Part shown: piece after piece, positions 54,022 through 63,001 of the stretch
How the letters are laid out: every line of letters starts with the position of its first letter
How positions within the stretch are numbered: position 1 is the first letter of the stretch
Origin: Methylotuvimicrobium alcaliphilum 20Z
Lineage (GTDB): Bacteria > Pseudomonadota > Gammaproteobacteria > Methylococcales > Methylomonadaceae
DNA length: 64,000 nucleotides
Direction: 5' to 3'
NCBI RefSeq assembly: GCF_000968535.2
Contig: NC_016112.1
Location: 2,046,001 to 2,110,000 of the forward strand
Made by a program: the position numbers and the translations under genes
Notes under the pieces: model-generated
What the model was told of the DNA's origin: nothing
What the model saw: only the letters and a program-made list of their open reading frames with translations
The model's database searches: none

Positions 54022-55545
54022 ATGACCTTGATTCGCCAAGAAGACTTTATTCAAAGCATATTCGAATCGCTGCAATACATTTCTTATTATCATCCGCAAG
54101 ATTTCATTGAGGCGATGTATCGAGCTTACCAAAATGAACAAAGTTCCGCCGCCAAGGATGCAATCGCGCAAATCTTAATTAATTCGAGAATGTGTGCCGA
54201 AGGACACCGGCCGATTTGCCAGGATACCGGCATCGTAGTGGTATTTCTGAAAATCGGTATGAACGTACAGTGGGATGCTCAAATAAGTATCACGGATATG
54301 GTCAACGAAGGCGTTCGACGTGCGTTTATGCACCCCGACAACATACTGCGTGCATCGATTCTGTCCGATCCGGCCGGCAAACGCATCAATACGCGCGATA
54401 ATACGCCGGCGGTCGTGTATATGGAGGTCGTTCCCGGGGATAGGGTCGAAGTCGAAATTGCCGCCAAGGGTGGCGGTTCCGAAGCTAAATCCAAGTTTGC
54501 GATGTTGAACCCGTCCGACAGCATCGTCGATTGGGTCATGCAAACCGTACCGACGATGGGTGCGGGATGGTGTCCTCCTGGGATATTAGGCATCGGTATC
54601 GGCGGTACCGCCGAAAAAGCGATGCTGCTCGCGAAGCAGGCTTGCATGGAGTCGGTCGATATTCACGAGTTGATTGCGCGCGGACCGGTCAATGCGCTCG
54701 AGGAATTACGTTTGGAGTTGTACGAAAAGGTCAATGCACTCGGTATCGGTGCACAAGGCATGGGCGGGTTGACCACTGTCTTGGATATTAAGATCAAGGA
54801 TTATCCGGCGCATGCGGCCAATAAACCGGTCGCGATGATTCCGAACTGCGCCGCAACGCGCCATATTCATTTCGAACTCGACGGTTCCGGGCCGGCCGAA
54901 CTGCCAGTGCCGTGTTTGGAGGATTGGCCGAAAATTGCTTGGGAAGGCGGGAATAGCGCCAAACGCGTCAATCTCGACACCGTTACCAAAGACGAAATAG
55001 CAACATGGAGGCCCGGCGAAACTTTATTGCTGAGCGGCACGCTACTTACCGGTCGAGACGCCGCCCATAAACGGATCGTCGAGATGCTGGAGCGTGGCGA
55101 GGCTTTGCCTGAGGGCGTCGATTTTACAAACAAATTCATTTATTACGTAGGTCCGGTCGACCCGGTCCGCGATGAGGTGGTCGGACCTGCAGGTCCGACG
55201 ACTGCGACGCGCATGGATAAATTTACCGAGGCGATGCTCGCGCAAACCGGTTTGATCGGCATGATCGGCAAGGCGGAACGCGGTCCGGTTGCCATTGAAG
55301 CGATCAAAAAACATCGTGCGGTTTATTTGATGGCGGTCGGTGGTGCGGCATACCTTGTTTCGAAAGCGATACGGAAAGCGCGAGTCGTCGCATTTGAAGA
55401 TTTGGGCATGGAAGCCGTACATGAATTCGTGATCGAGGATATGCCGGTCACGGTCGCGGTCGATGTCGACGGCGAGTCTATTCATAAGAGCGGTCCAAAA
55501 CAATGGCAAGCCAAGATAGGCAAAATTCCGGTGGTTTCGAAATGA
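54022..55545 (+). CDS. Class I (iron-sulfur) fumarate hydratase
   Basis: A 507-residue single-chain fumarase of the TCA cycle, interconverting fumarate and malate. Cluster cysteines are in PICQDTGIVVV, GAGWCPPGILGIGIGG and PNCAATRHIHFEL; the C-terminal TtdB-like domain starts near residue 330. Class I fumarases carry an oxygen-sensitive 4Fe-4S cluster. It stands alone between family A and family B repeats. Confidence 0.95.
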   Translation: MTLIRQEDFIQSIFESLQYISYYHPQDFIEAMYRAYQNEQSSAAKDAIAQILINSRMCAEGHRPICQDTGIVVVFLKIGMNVQWDAQISITDMVNEGVRRAFMHPDNILRASILSDPAGKRINTRDNTPAVVYMEVVPGDRVEVEIAAKGGGSEAKSKFAMLNPSDSIVDWVMQTVPTMGAGWCPPGILGIGIGGTAEKAMLLAKQACMESVDIHELIARGPVNALEELRLELYEKVNALGIGAQGMGGLTTVLDIKIKDYPAHAANKPVAMIPNCAATRHIHFELDGSGPAELPVPCLEDWPKIAWEGGNSAKRVNLDTVTKDEIATWRPGETLLLSGTLLTGRDAAHKRIVEMLERGEALPEGVDFTNKFIYYVGPVDPVRDEVVGPAGPTTATRMDKFTEAMLAQTGLIGMIGKAERGPVAIEAIKKHRAVYLMAVGGAAYLVSKAIRKARVVAFEDLGMEAVHEFVIEDMPVTVAVDVDGESIHKSGPKQWQAKIGKIPVVSK

Positions 55546-55607
55546 TTTTTATTCTAACGGTCATGAAAGCCTGGCCATCGCCCCGGCAAATGAAAGTGCG
55601 GGCGCGG

Positions 55608-55722
55608 AAGGGTGCGGTCACTCGCCCGACAGGACGCCGTGAATACGTCCATGTAGACTCGACGGCGGCTATCCCTGCCGCCGACGCCTGTCGGTCGAGC
55701 AACCGCACCCTTCTCGGAGTCG
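55608..55722. repeat. Family B covarying palindrome, copy B2
   Basis: Same core as B1 (ACAGGACGCCGTGAATACGT, CCATGTAG-CTC, GGCGGCTATCCCTGCCGCC, GCCTGTC), with outer arms GAAGGGTGCGGT and ACCGCACCCTTC. These differ from B1 but pair equally well. Confidence 0.88.
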
Positions 55723-55789
55723 GCATCGTACTTTCACAGTAAAAAACATCTTGCCCACCAAATACACAAAAATCGCGAAAATATTCAAC

Positions 55790-56239
55790 ATGTTAATTGA
55801 AAATAGCCAACCCTTCGATATTTTGCTGGTCGAAGATGAGCCGGCCGATGCTCATTTAGTGAAGTCAGCTCTCAAAGAAAATAAAGTGTATTGTCACTTG
55901 CATCATGTATTGGACGGTCGCGATGCTTTGGGTTTTTTGAGGCGCGAAGGCGATGTTTATAAAAATGCTCCCCAACCGGATCTGATTTTATTGGATTTAA
56001 ACATGCCGCGCATGAACGGTCGGGAGTTTTTAAGCGTAATCAAGACAGACGAGCACTTTTCGGCTATTCCCGTCGTGGTGTTGACGACTTCCGATGTCGA
56101 GCGCGACGTCGTGGCCTCGTATAAACTCGGTGCGGCTAGTTACATCACCAAGCCGGTCGATATGGCGCAATTTATCGATGCGATTCGGCAACTTGATAAT
56201 TATTGGTTTACGTTGACTCGATTGCCCAAAAAGAGTTGA
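55790..56239 (+). CDS. Single-domain response regulator (Rcp1-like)
   Basis: A 149-residue receiver domain with acidic pocket LLVEDEPADAHLV, phosphorylatable Asp in LILLDLNMP, Thr in VLTTSD and Lys in ITKPVD. No output domain. The start at 55790 avoids an odd N-terminal extension. Two bases separate it from the GGDEF protein gene, so both should be co-transcribed and work together; the partner kinase is not in the window. Confidence 0.93.
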   Translation: MLIENSQPFDILLVEDEPADAHLVKSALKENKVYCHLHHVLDGRDALGFLRREGDVYKNAPQPDLILLDLNMPRMNGREFLSVIKTDEHFSAIPVVVLTTSDVERDVVASYKLGAASYITKPVDMAQFIDAIRQLDNYWFTLTRLPKKS

Positions 56240-56241
56240 TC

Positions 56242-58323
56242 ATGTATGCCAAGTTGTCTTATCGAGTGTTATTAATTGAAGACGATCCCAGTGATGCGCA
56301 CCTGGTAAGTCGTTATTTGAAGTTGTCTACGGATGTCGGTTTCGAATTGACATGGGTCGTTTCTTTATCCGAAGGCTTAGCGCAGTTACAGAAAAATGAA
56401 CACGATATATTGTTGTTGGATTTATCGTTACCGGATTCTAAAGGACTTGAAACAGTAAAAGCGATACGTTCGTCCACTCATTTCTCTTTGCCGTTGATTG
56501 TTTTAACCGGGCATGACGATACAGGTTTTGCGCTCGATATATTAGAGTCCGGCGTTCAGGATTATTTAATCAAAGGTCGTTTCGATGGGGATGCCTTGAT
56601 TCGAGCCATCCGGTATGCATTACATCGTTCGAAGCTCGAACAAAGTTTACATGAAGCGGAAGAGCGTTGGCGATTTGCTTTGGAGGGCGCCGGCGATGGT
56701 GTTTGGGATTGGAATTTATTGACCAATGAGGTTTTCTATTCTCCGCGATGGAAAGCGCTTCTCGGCTTTTCCGAAGATGAGATAGACAATGATGTCAACG
56801 AATGGGAGAAGCGCGTTTATCCATTGGACTTGCCGATTGCGATAGCCAATATTCAAGCTCATCTCGACGGCAGAGTCGACAGTTATGATTGCGAGCATCG
56901 TTTGATGTGTAAGAACGGGCAGTGGCGATGGTTTATGGATCGCGGCGTTGTCGTCAGTTGGACCGATATGGGGCTTCCTCAACGAATGATCGGTACATTG
57001 TCCGATATCACCAATCGGAAAAATATGGAGCAGGAGCTGCAACAATCCAAACAGTTTGCGGTTTCTACCATCGACGCGTTATCGGCCCACATTTGCGTAT
57101 TGGATAAATCCGGTGCAATTGTGGCGGTCAATCGAGCATGGCGAGAGTTTTACCAAAATAATGCGGGTGCGTCGAGTAATTGCATATCGGTTATCGACAG
57201 TAACTATCTAGCTGTTTGTGATTGCACAACGGATGATAGTTCGGAGCAAGCAGCACAAATGGCCGCGGGCATTCGTTCGGTCATGAAGGGTGATATGGAT
57301 GTTTTTGAGATGGAATACCCATGTCATTCCGAACACGAAGTGCGCTGGTTCAATGCCAGGGTGACGCCTTTTAATGATAATACTGAATATATTGTCGTGG
57401 CGCATGAAGATATTACCGAGCGAAAGCAAGCCGAGGCTCGCGACTGTTTGTTAATTGCGGCGCTCGAAGCGGTCGGTCATGGTATTGTGATCACCGATAC
57501 CAGTGCTCGCATCGAATGGGCTAATCCGGCCTTCGGGAAACTGACTGGCTATACGCTTGAGGAAGCGCTCGGCAAGGCTCCGAAAGATCTTGTTAAATCC
57601 GGGAAGCAGGATTCTTTGTTTTACGATGATATGTGGCAAACTATTCGTTCCGGTAAAACCTGGTGCGGAGAATTGATCAACAAACGTAAGAACGGCGATT
57701 TGTATGATGAAGAGCTCACAATTGCTCCGGTCACGGATGATAAGGGTAAGATTACGCACTTCGTCGGAATTAAGCAGGACATCAGTGAACGTAAAAGATT
57801 GGAAGCCGAACTAATACAATTGGCGACTACCGATCCCTTGACAGGGCTGCCTAACAGAAGACATTTCATGGAACGATTAGGCGAGGAGATCAACCGTTCG
57901 GAGCGTAATAACGCTCATCAAGTCGCGGTTTTAATGCTTGATTTGGATAATTTCAAAAAAATCAACGACCGATATGGTCATGCCGTTGGTGACCGGGTAC
58001 TGAAGCATTTTTCCGCAATTTTGCGTAAAGAGCTGCGCAAAATCGATACTGTCGGCCGGCTTGGCGGGGAGGAGTTTGGGATATTTCTTCCTGAAACAAG
58101 CCTTTCCGATGCCGGAGTATTTGCGGAGCGTTTACGACAAGAACTCGCTCAAACGCCTTTATTAGCCGATGGGCAATCGATCGTCACCACTGTCAGTATC
58201 GGCATTTCCGAATTGATTTCAAAAGATATTCAAGCCGACTCTGTCTTGATTCGCGCCGATCAAGCTTTGTATCGAGCAAAGAAAAATGGACGAAATCGTG
58301 TGGAATTTTATAATGGTTCTTGA
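56242..58323 (+). CDS. Receiver-PAS-PAS-PAS diguanylate cyclase
   Basis: A 693-residue signalling protein. Order: receiver (about 8-125, LLLDLSLPD with Asp), PAS domains near residues 140-270 (with a PAC-type end), 280-400 and 405-525, then a GGDEF domain (about 530-690). The active site is GGEEF, with an RKID inhibitory site five residues upstream, so it should make c-di-GMP under product feedback. It is probably phosphorylated by the same chain as its small neighbour. No membrane segment. Confidence 0.95.
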   Translation: MYAKLSYRVLLIEDDPSDAHLVSRYLKLSTDVGFELTWVVSLSEGLAQLQKNEHDILLLDLSLPDSKGLETVKAIRSSTHFSLPLIVLTGHDDTGFALDILESGVQDYLIKGRFDGDALIRAIRYALHRSKLEQSLHEAEERWRFALEGAGDGVWDWNLLTNEVFYSPRWKALLGFSEDEIDNDVNEWEKRVYPLDLPIAIANIQAHLDGRVDSYDCEHRLMCKNGQWRWFMDRGVVVSWTDMGLPQRMIGTLSDITNRKNMEQELQQSKQFAVSTIDALSAHICVLDKSGAIVAVNRAWREFYQNNAGASSNCISVIDSNYLAVCDCTTDDSSEQAAQMAAGIRSVMKGDMDVFEMEYPCHSEHEVRWFNARVTPFNDNTEYIVVAHEDITERKQAEARDCLLIAALEAVGHGIVITDTSARIEWANPAFGKLTGYTLEEALGKAPKDLVKSGKQDSLFYDDMWQTIRSGKTWCGELINKRKNGDLYDEELTIAPVTDDKGKITHFVGIKQDISERKRLEAELIQLATTDPLTGLPNRRHFMERLGEEINRSERNNAHQVAVLMLDLDNFKKINDRYGHAVGDRVLKHFSAILRKELRKIDTVGRLGGEEFGIFLPETSLSDAGVFAERLRQELAQTPLLADGQSIVTTVSIGISELISKDIQADSVLIRADQALYRAKKNGRNRVEFYNGS

Positions 58324-58507
58324 ACCGCTGCATTCATGCCGATTGGCTGCTTTGATAAAAATTAGGGAAAAAGGTCGGTTCTTGTTAAAATTAAGTTTCG
58401 ATACGAAACTATATGTCTGTATCGGCTGTGTAAAATTATTATCGGGCTATCCAAATCGGTGGAAAAATCGGGCAAGAGAGAGTGCTCCGAAGCTATGACT
58501 AAGTTTA

Positions 58508-58789
58508 TTATACCTATCATAGATCAAAATTCGGCGCCGGGGTGTCCGTCAAAGGACGCCGTGAACCCAGCACCTAAATTATCTAAGACTATTAACCATG
58601 GCTAATGGGCTATGGAATTTAGGTGCTGGGTGAATACGTCCCTGTAGGCTCTATGCCGGCATCCATGCTGGCAAAGCCTTTGCGAGCGCCATGGATGGCG
58701 TGAATGTCGATTTTGCAGGAGCAAAAATCGACCGAACACCCCGGTGCCTCCTTAGGCACTGCCGAAATTTGAAGTGCGAAAGGTATAAC
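58508..58789 (+). repeat. Family A repeat, full copy A6 upstream of haoA, with family D insertion
   Basis: The most complete copy: both terminal repeats, CGCCGGGGTG, the GGACGCCGTGAA/TACGTCC core interrupted by a family D element, then hairpins GCCGGCATCCATGCTGGC, GCGCCATGGATGGCGT and TCGATTTTGCAGGAGCAAAA. It ends 48 bases before the haoA start. A long frame in phase with haoA runs through it but is not coding. Confidence 0.92.
58566..58630. mobile_element. Family D mini-element with TGAA target duplication
   Basis: A 65-bp element with ends CCCAGCACCTAAATT and AATTTAGGTGCTGGG, flanked by TGAA at 58562-58565 and 58631-58634. The uninterrupted core reads GCCGTGAATACG. Confidence 0.82.
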
Positions 58790-58837
58790 GCAGTCAAACT
58801 ACAAAAAAATCAAACCAACCTCTGGGAGGGGAACGTC

Positions 58838-60493
58838 ATGAAAAACAAATCGCTCAGTTTACTGATCGCGTTGTTGTTCAGTCTAATCGGGTTTGGAGTG
58901 GGTAATTTTGCCTTCGCCGCACAACCCGATTTCGAACAACTTAAAAAAGATTATTACGAATCGCATCCGGGGAAAGGATCTCACGGTAAATATTGGGAGC
59001 CGATTCCTATTCAAAAATATTGGAATCCCAAAGATTTCTATACACCACCTAAAACCGTTCAGGGCGAAGTTGGTCGCGATACCTGTATCGGTTGTCACCA
59101 AAGCACCTCACCCGGCGCATTCCATGCTTGGAAAAACAGTGTTCATGGCGATTTGAAAAAGATCCGCAACTTGCCGGATAGCGACGTGCGCGCCTATAAA
59201 AAGAAAAAATTAGCGGAAGTCGAAGCCAATTTGACAAAGCTAGGCTTGCTCGACAAAGGCCAACAACTCGACCAAGTCGGTTGTATCGACTGTCATGGCG
59301 GTGTCGGCAAAGACACCATCAATCATGCCGAAAATCTGGTCATGCCGGACCGGGTCGCTTGCGGTACTTGCCATTTGAGCGAGTTTGCCGAAGCCGAAGC
59401 CGAAAAAGACCAGGAGTGGCCGCAAAAGCAATGGAGTAAAGGCCATCCTTCGCATGCTGTCGATTGGGAAGCGAATGTCGAAAACACGATTTGGGCGGCG
59501 ATGCCCGAGCGTGAAGTCGCGCAAGGCTGCGACATGTGCCACTATCAGCAAAACAAATGCGACGGCTGTCATACCCGGCACACCTTTTCGGTCGCCGAAG
59601 CTAGACAACCCGAAGCTTGTGCGACTTGTCACAACGGCGTCGATCATAATGAGTTTGAAAACTTCATGATGTCGAAGCACGGTACGCAGTATCAAACTTT
59701 GGGTAAAGCCAACTGGAATTTCGAAGTACCATTGAAAGACGCGATCGCTAAAGGCGGCTATACCGCGCCGACCTGTCAATTGTGTCATTTCGAATACAAG
59801 GGCGAATACTCGCACAACCTGGTGCGCAAGGTGCGGTGGGCGTTCAATCCGACTCCGGCTATCGCCGACAACCTGGGTCATCCTTGGTTCGAAGAGCGTA
59901 AAGAGTCATGGGTAGAGACTTGTAGTCTGTGTCACTCGGCCAGTTTTGCCAAAGCTTACCTCGATGCGGCCGATAAAGGCACGATTCAAGGGCTCGCGGT
60001 TGAGCAGGAAGCCAAAAAAGTCATTAACAAACTCTATGACGATGGTTTATTAGTCGGCCAAAACAGCAATCGTCCGGCACCTCCTGCACCTGAAAAAGAT
60101 GCGGCCGGCGGATTCTTCCAACTGTTCTGGGCTAAAGGCAATAATCCAAGCCATGTTGAAAGAGTTTATGCCGATATGTGGGAACATGATGTCATCAAGC
60201 ACTATAAAGGTATCTTCCATGCGAATCCCGGCGGTTTTACTTACACTGAGGGTTGGTCGAACCTGATGCGCGGTTACACTGAGATCATGGATGAAGACAC
60301 GCGTTTGCGCGAAATGGCCGCGATGAAATCGGGCGGTAAATTGCAAACGGTTTCCGCTTCGGCCCAACAACAGTCCTCGGACAAAGATAACAGCTTGCTC
60401 CTTAGTGCATTGTTGTTGATTGCATTCGGTTTAGGCATTGCTTACTTGATGCTAAAGCCTGCAAAACCAGAATCGGATCAAGGACAGAAGTGA
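58838..60493 (+). CDS. haoA: Octahaem hydroxylamine oxidoreductase
   Basis: A 551-residue multihaem cytochrome that oxidises hydroxylamine in the periplasm, in methanotrophs protecting against the product of ammonia oxidation by methane monooxygenase. After the signal peptide (LIALLFSLIGFGVGNFAFA) there are eight CxxCH sites: CIGCH, CIDCH, CGTCH, CDMCH, CDGCH, CATCH, CQLCH and CSLCH. A conserved Tyr-rich stretch (NPGGFTYTEGWSNLMRGYTE) lies toward the end, and a C-terminal membrane anchor (LLLSALLLIAFGLGIAYLML) follows. The ATG at 58838 has GGGAGGGG upstream and gives a proper signal peptide; codons upstream lie in a repeat. haoB overlaps by four bases. Confidence 0.95.
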   Translation: MKNKSLSLLIALLFSLIGFGVGNFAFAAQPDFEQLKKDYYESHPGKGSHGKYWEPIPIQKYWNPKDFYTPPKTVQGEVGRDTCIGCHQSTSPGAFHAWKNSVHGDLKKIRNLPDSDVRAYKKKKLAEVEANLTKLGLLDKGQQLDQVGCIDCHGGVGKDTINHAENLVMPDRVACGTCHLSEFAEAEAEKDQEWPQKQWSKGHPSHAVDWEANVENTIWAAMPEREVAQGCDMCHYQQNKCDGCHTRHTFSVAEARQPEACATCHNGVDHNEFENFMMSKHGTQYQTLGKANWNFEVPLKDAIAKGGYTAPTCQLCHFEYKGEYSHNLVRKVRWAFNPTPAIADNLGHPWFEERKESWVETCSLCHSASFAKAYLDAADKGTIQGLAVEQEAKKVINKLYDDGLLVGQNSNRPAPPAPEKDAAGGFFQLFWAKGNNPSHVERVYADMWEHDVIKHYKGIFHANPGGFTYTEGWSNLMRGYTEIMDEDTRLREMAAMKSGGKLQTVSASAQQQSSDKDNSLLLSALLLIAFGLGIAYLMLKPAKPESDQGQK

Positions 60494-61488
60494 TAAAAGG
60501 ACGCTACGGAAAAGCGCTTCTATTGTTGGTCGGTATCGCATCGCTGTTGGGAGGCGGTGCGATACTTTTTCATGAATTGACCAGCCCGGCACCGTCCGGC
60601 GCCGGTCAAGTCGACGAACGATTGAATGTCAATTCTTCATCCTTACAGCCGGCCGATTTGCCAGGATTTTTTCCGGCCGATTCCGCGCGGCTTTATTCCT
60701 TTCGTTATGACGATAAAGATGCTTTCAGCTTAGCTGTCGTACAGTATCGAAATGCTTCGGGAGCAAGGGCGAGCGCCGTACTTTTTCCGAAAGAATCGCA
60801 AGACGGGGTGATTTCATCCAGTCAAACGGGATTGCGCAATGAAATTTGGCAGTCAGCCACTGATGCTATTTCGAAACATGCGCCTGAAGAGGCGCTGTTT
60901 TTGAGTTGGTGGGACGACGGTCAACGGATTCAATATTTAAGCGGACGAGAAGCTTGGCTACAAAAGCCAGGGGAAGAAACTTTCTCAAGCTCGGTTTGGG
61001 GTGCTTTTCGTTCAGACTTGATTGAAGCGTCTAACAAGGACAGAAATCGATTGGAGCATATGGCGCGTTGGCTGACGATGGATGCCGACAAGGCCTTAAG
61101 CGAAATTGTCGAGTATTTCGGCAATTCGCGCCCTATCTACTTATTGGTTAATAGCGATATGCTATTGCGATTGTCTGAAATTAAGGCTTACGGCGGTTCG
61201 GATTTAGACTTAAAAGTTAAGAATATTCCGGCCGGAACCAACCTTCATGGCGATATCGCACAGGTTAAGCGTTGGGCGCACGAGACTGGGGAAGGCAACT
61301 ATCTAGCTCATAAAGAAGGTCGTTATTACCGGACATGGGTGACAGCAACGGAAGGCAATAGCAAGGATACGCTCTTGGTTCGTCTCTTGCCGTTTATTGA
61401 TTCGCTGAAAAAACTGCCTGAAGGGGTTAGTTTGGTTTATCAAAGCGGGTGGGGCGGTTATTTATCCGTTTATAAAGTCGAGCCCTAA
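60490..61488 (+). CDS. haoB: HaoB, partner of hydroxylamine oxidoreductase
   Basis: A 332-residue protein beginning at GTG 60490, overlapping the haoA stop. One N-terminal membrane anchor (GKALLLLVGIASLLGGGAIL) places the rest in the periplasm. It has no haem motif. HaoB always follows haoA in methanotrophs and ammonia oxidisers, but its exact job is unknown. Identification is by position and the family-type layout. Confidence 0.88.
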   Translation: MIKGRYGKALLLLVGIASLLGGGAILFHELTSPAPSGAGQVDERLNVNSSSLQPADLPGFFPADSARLYSFRYDDKDAFSLAVVQYRNASGARASAVLFPKESQDGVISSSQTGLRNEIWQSATDAISKHAPEEALFLSWWDDGQRIQYLSGREAWLQKPGEETFSSSVWGAFRSDLIEASNKDRNRLEHMARWLTMDADKALSEIVEYFGNSRPIYLLVNSDMLLRLSEIKAYGGSDLDLKVKNIPAGTNLHGDIAQVKRWAHETGEGNYLAHKEGRYYRTWVTATEGNSKDTLLVRLLPFIDSLKKLPEGVSLVYQSGWGGYLSVYKVEP

Positions 61489-61497
61489 TAAATTTAT

Positions 61498-61604
61498 ACC
61501 CATCGTAGATCAAAAATCGGCACCGGGGTTATCGTCAAAGCCCGGCACCTAAATTCGATAGCTCACGTCTATGGGGCTATGGAATTTAGGTGCCGGGTAA
61601 ATAA
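61498..61604. repeat. Family A left end plus family D element after haoB
   Basis: ACCCATCGTAGATCAAAAAT, then CGGCACCGGGG, is a family A left end. It is joined to a 57-bp family D palindrome (61541-61597, CCCGGCACCTAAATTC ... AATTTAGGTGCCGGG). The flanking four bases (AAAG and TAAA) do not match, so it is either old or a deletion junction. The right half of family A is missing. Confidence 0.8.
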
Positions 61605-61606
61605 TC

Positions 61607-61840
61607 TCAATAATCGTTGAGTCGATAACCTTTCCCTTGCATGCAGTGCTTAAGCAATTCCTCTTGCTGTGTTTCCGGTATCTGCTTTAAACCGATTTGA
61701 TATTTGCATTCGGACAGAGCAGTAACGGATTGTTCATGTGTGAAACCGTCTTGACTCCATAATTGCCTAGACGAAGCACAACCGATAGTAGCAACTGTGG
61801 TTATCGCCGAAAAAATAATGATAATGGTTTTCGTAAACAT
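61607..61840 (-). CDS. Small lipoprotein of unknown function
   Basis: A 77-residue protein from ATG 61840. A signal sequence (FTKTIIIIFSAITTVATIGC) ends in a lipobox cysteine; the mature part has two more cysteines (ECKYQIG, HCMQGKGYRL) that may form a disulfide. An upstream in-frame ATG at 61891 gives a less plausible N-terminus. No family recognised. Confidence 0.65.
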   Translation of the reverse strand: MFTKTIIIIFSAITTVATIGCASSRQLWSQDGFTHEQSVTALSECKYQIGLKQIPETQQEELLKHCMQGKGYRLNDY

Positions 61841-62086
61841 ACCAGCCCCATGTAAATAATGGTTTAGCATAAAAGGTTTATTGCTTATCATGGCCTATTC
61901 GGCAAGTATTTAGAAGTCATTTTTTACCTGTTTTAGAGAGTCTATCAGCAAACGGCAAGATTATCCTTGTATGCTAAGCGTTTAACATGCCTCAAGAGTC
62001 GTAAAATACGGCGTAAATTCTTATTCAATCGGCAACATTTGGTCTATCCTTATTGATAAATTCTTAATTGGCAAGGTTATATACCA
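61841..62086. other. Intergenic region
   Basis: No gene or repeat seen; it holds the divergent promoters of the small lipoprotein and PilZ genes. Confidence 0.35.
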
Positions 62087-62677
62087 ATGTTTCGAGAACG
62101 AAAAGAATATAGAAAAAACCTAACTTCTTCAGGAAAGTTGCATTTAGCAGGTGAAACATTGGACTTTATTAGTCACGATGTTTCTGTGAATGGTATCTTG
62201 ATCGAAATCGTGCCCGGGAAGTTGTTGGCTACCTTTAGCGATTTTGAATCGTTTATTAATGAAAATAGTGCGGCTGAAATTTTTGTTAAAGACTTAATGC
62301 TAACCGGCGAAGTTGAAATTATCTGGATAAAAGAAAAAGATAATAATATTTTGATGGGGTTGGAATTCAAGCATGTTATTTACAATGCCGACCGCTTATG
62401 GTTGAAACGTCAATATTATCGAAAAAAACAGTCTTTTGTCGGATTCTTGATGCTTAAAAACAAGAGAGTGGAATTCGAAGGAAAAAACATTTCGGTAGAC
62501 GGCCTGATGATCTATGTAAAAGATCTCGACAAAGATTTGTTGCCGAACTCCGTGGTTAGTTTGTATTCCGAACCCTTACAAATGAAAGGGATGGCTAAGA
62601 TTTGTTGGATACAACATGAGCAAGAGCAAGAAAAAAACGGTGCGTTAATAGGCTTACGTTATTTGAGTAGTGAATGA
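62087..62677 (+). CDS. Tandem PilZ-like c-di-GMP receptor protein
   Basis: A 196-residue cytoplasmic protein of two similar halves. Each starts with a basic motif (RERKEYRKN; LKRQYYRKK) and has a D-x-S-x-x-G-like segment (SHDVSVNGILIE; GKNISVDGLMIY), which are the c-di-GMP-binding parts of PilZ domains, followed by MGLEFKH and IGLRYLS ends. The double arrangement is unusual. It may read c-di-GMP made by the GGDEF protein 4 kb upstream. Confidence 0.8.
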   Translation: MFRERKEYRKNLTSSGKLHLAGETLDFISHDVSVNGILIEIVPGKLLATFSDFESFINENSAAEIFVKDLMLTGEVEIIWIKEKDNNILMGLEFKHVIYNADRLWLKRQYYRKKQSFVGFLMLKNKRVEFEGKNISVDGLMIYVKDLDKDLLPNSVVSLYSEPLQMKGMAKICWIQHEQEQEKNGALIGLRYLSSE

Positions 62678-62679
62678 GT

Positions 62680-62972
62680 ATACCCATTGTAGATGAAAAT
62701 TCGGCTTTGGGGTGCCCGTCAAAGGTCGCCGTAAACCCAGCACCTAAATTCCATAGGTCTTTGGCAATGATTCAAAATCATGGCTTATTTAGGTGTTGGG
62801 CAAATACGTCGATGTAGGCTCTATGCCAGCTCCATGCTGGCATAGCCTTTGCGAGCGCCATGGATGGCGTGTATTAGGGCAATGCAGGAGCAATTGCCGA
62901 GGAGCAAAAATCGACCTAGCCTCCCCAAGGCCTCCTCCGACAATGCTGAAATTTGAAGTGCGAAGGTATGTT
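62680..62972 (+). repeat. Family A repeat, copy A8, with family D insertion
   Basis: Both ends are present (ACCCATTGTAGATGAAAATT; TGCTGAAATTTGAAGTGCGA). A family D element (62736-62800, TAAA on the left and CAAA on the right, one mismatch) interrupts the core. The variant hairpin GGGCAATGCAGGAGCAATTG, seen otherwise only in A5, is present. Confidence 0.88.
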
Positions 62973-63001
62973 TAACTGTCTTGTATCCGTAAGGGACATT
63001 G

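Noticed and set aside
58691-58837. A 49-residue N-terminal extension of HaoA in the same frame
   Set aside because: It lies inside family A repeat A6, similar residues appear in the unrelated copy at 2985-3080, and the ATG at 58838 has a strong ribosome-binding site and begins a signal peptide.
61541-61597. Target-site duplication at the family D copy after haoB
   Set aside because: Flanking tetramers AAAG and TAAA do not match, so no duplication can be claimed there.
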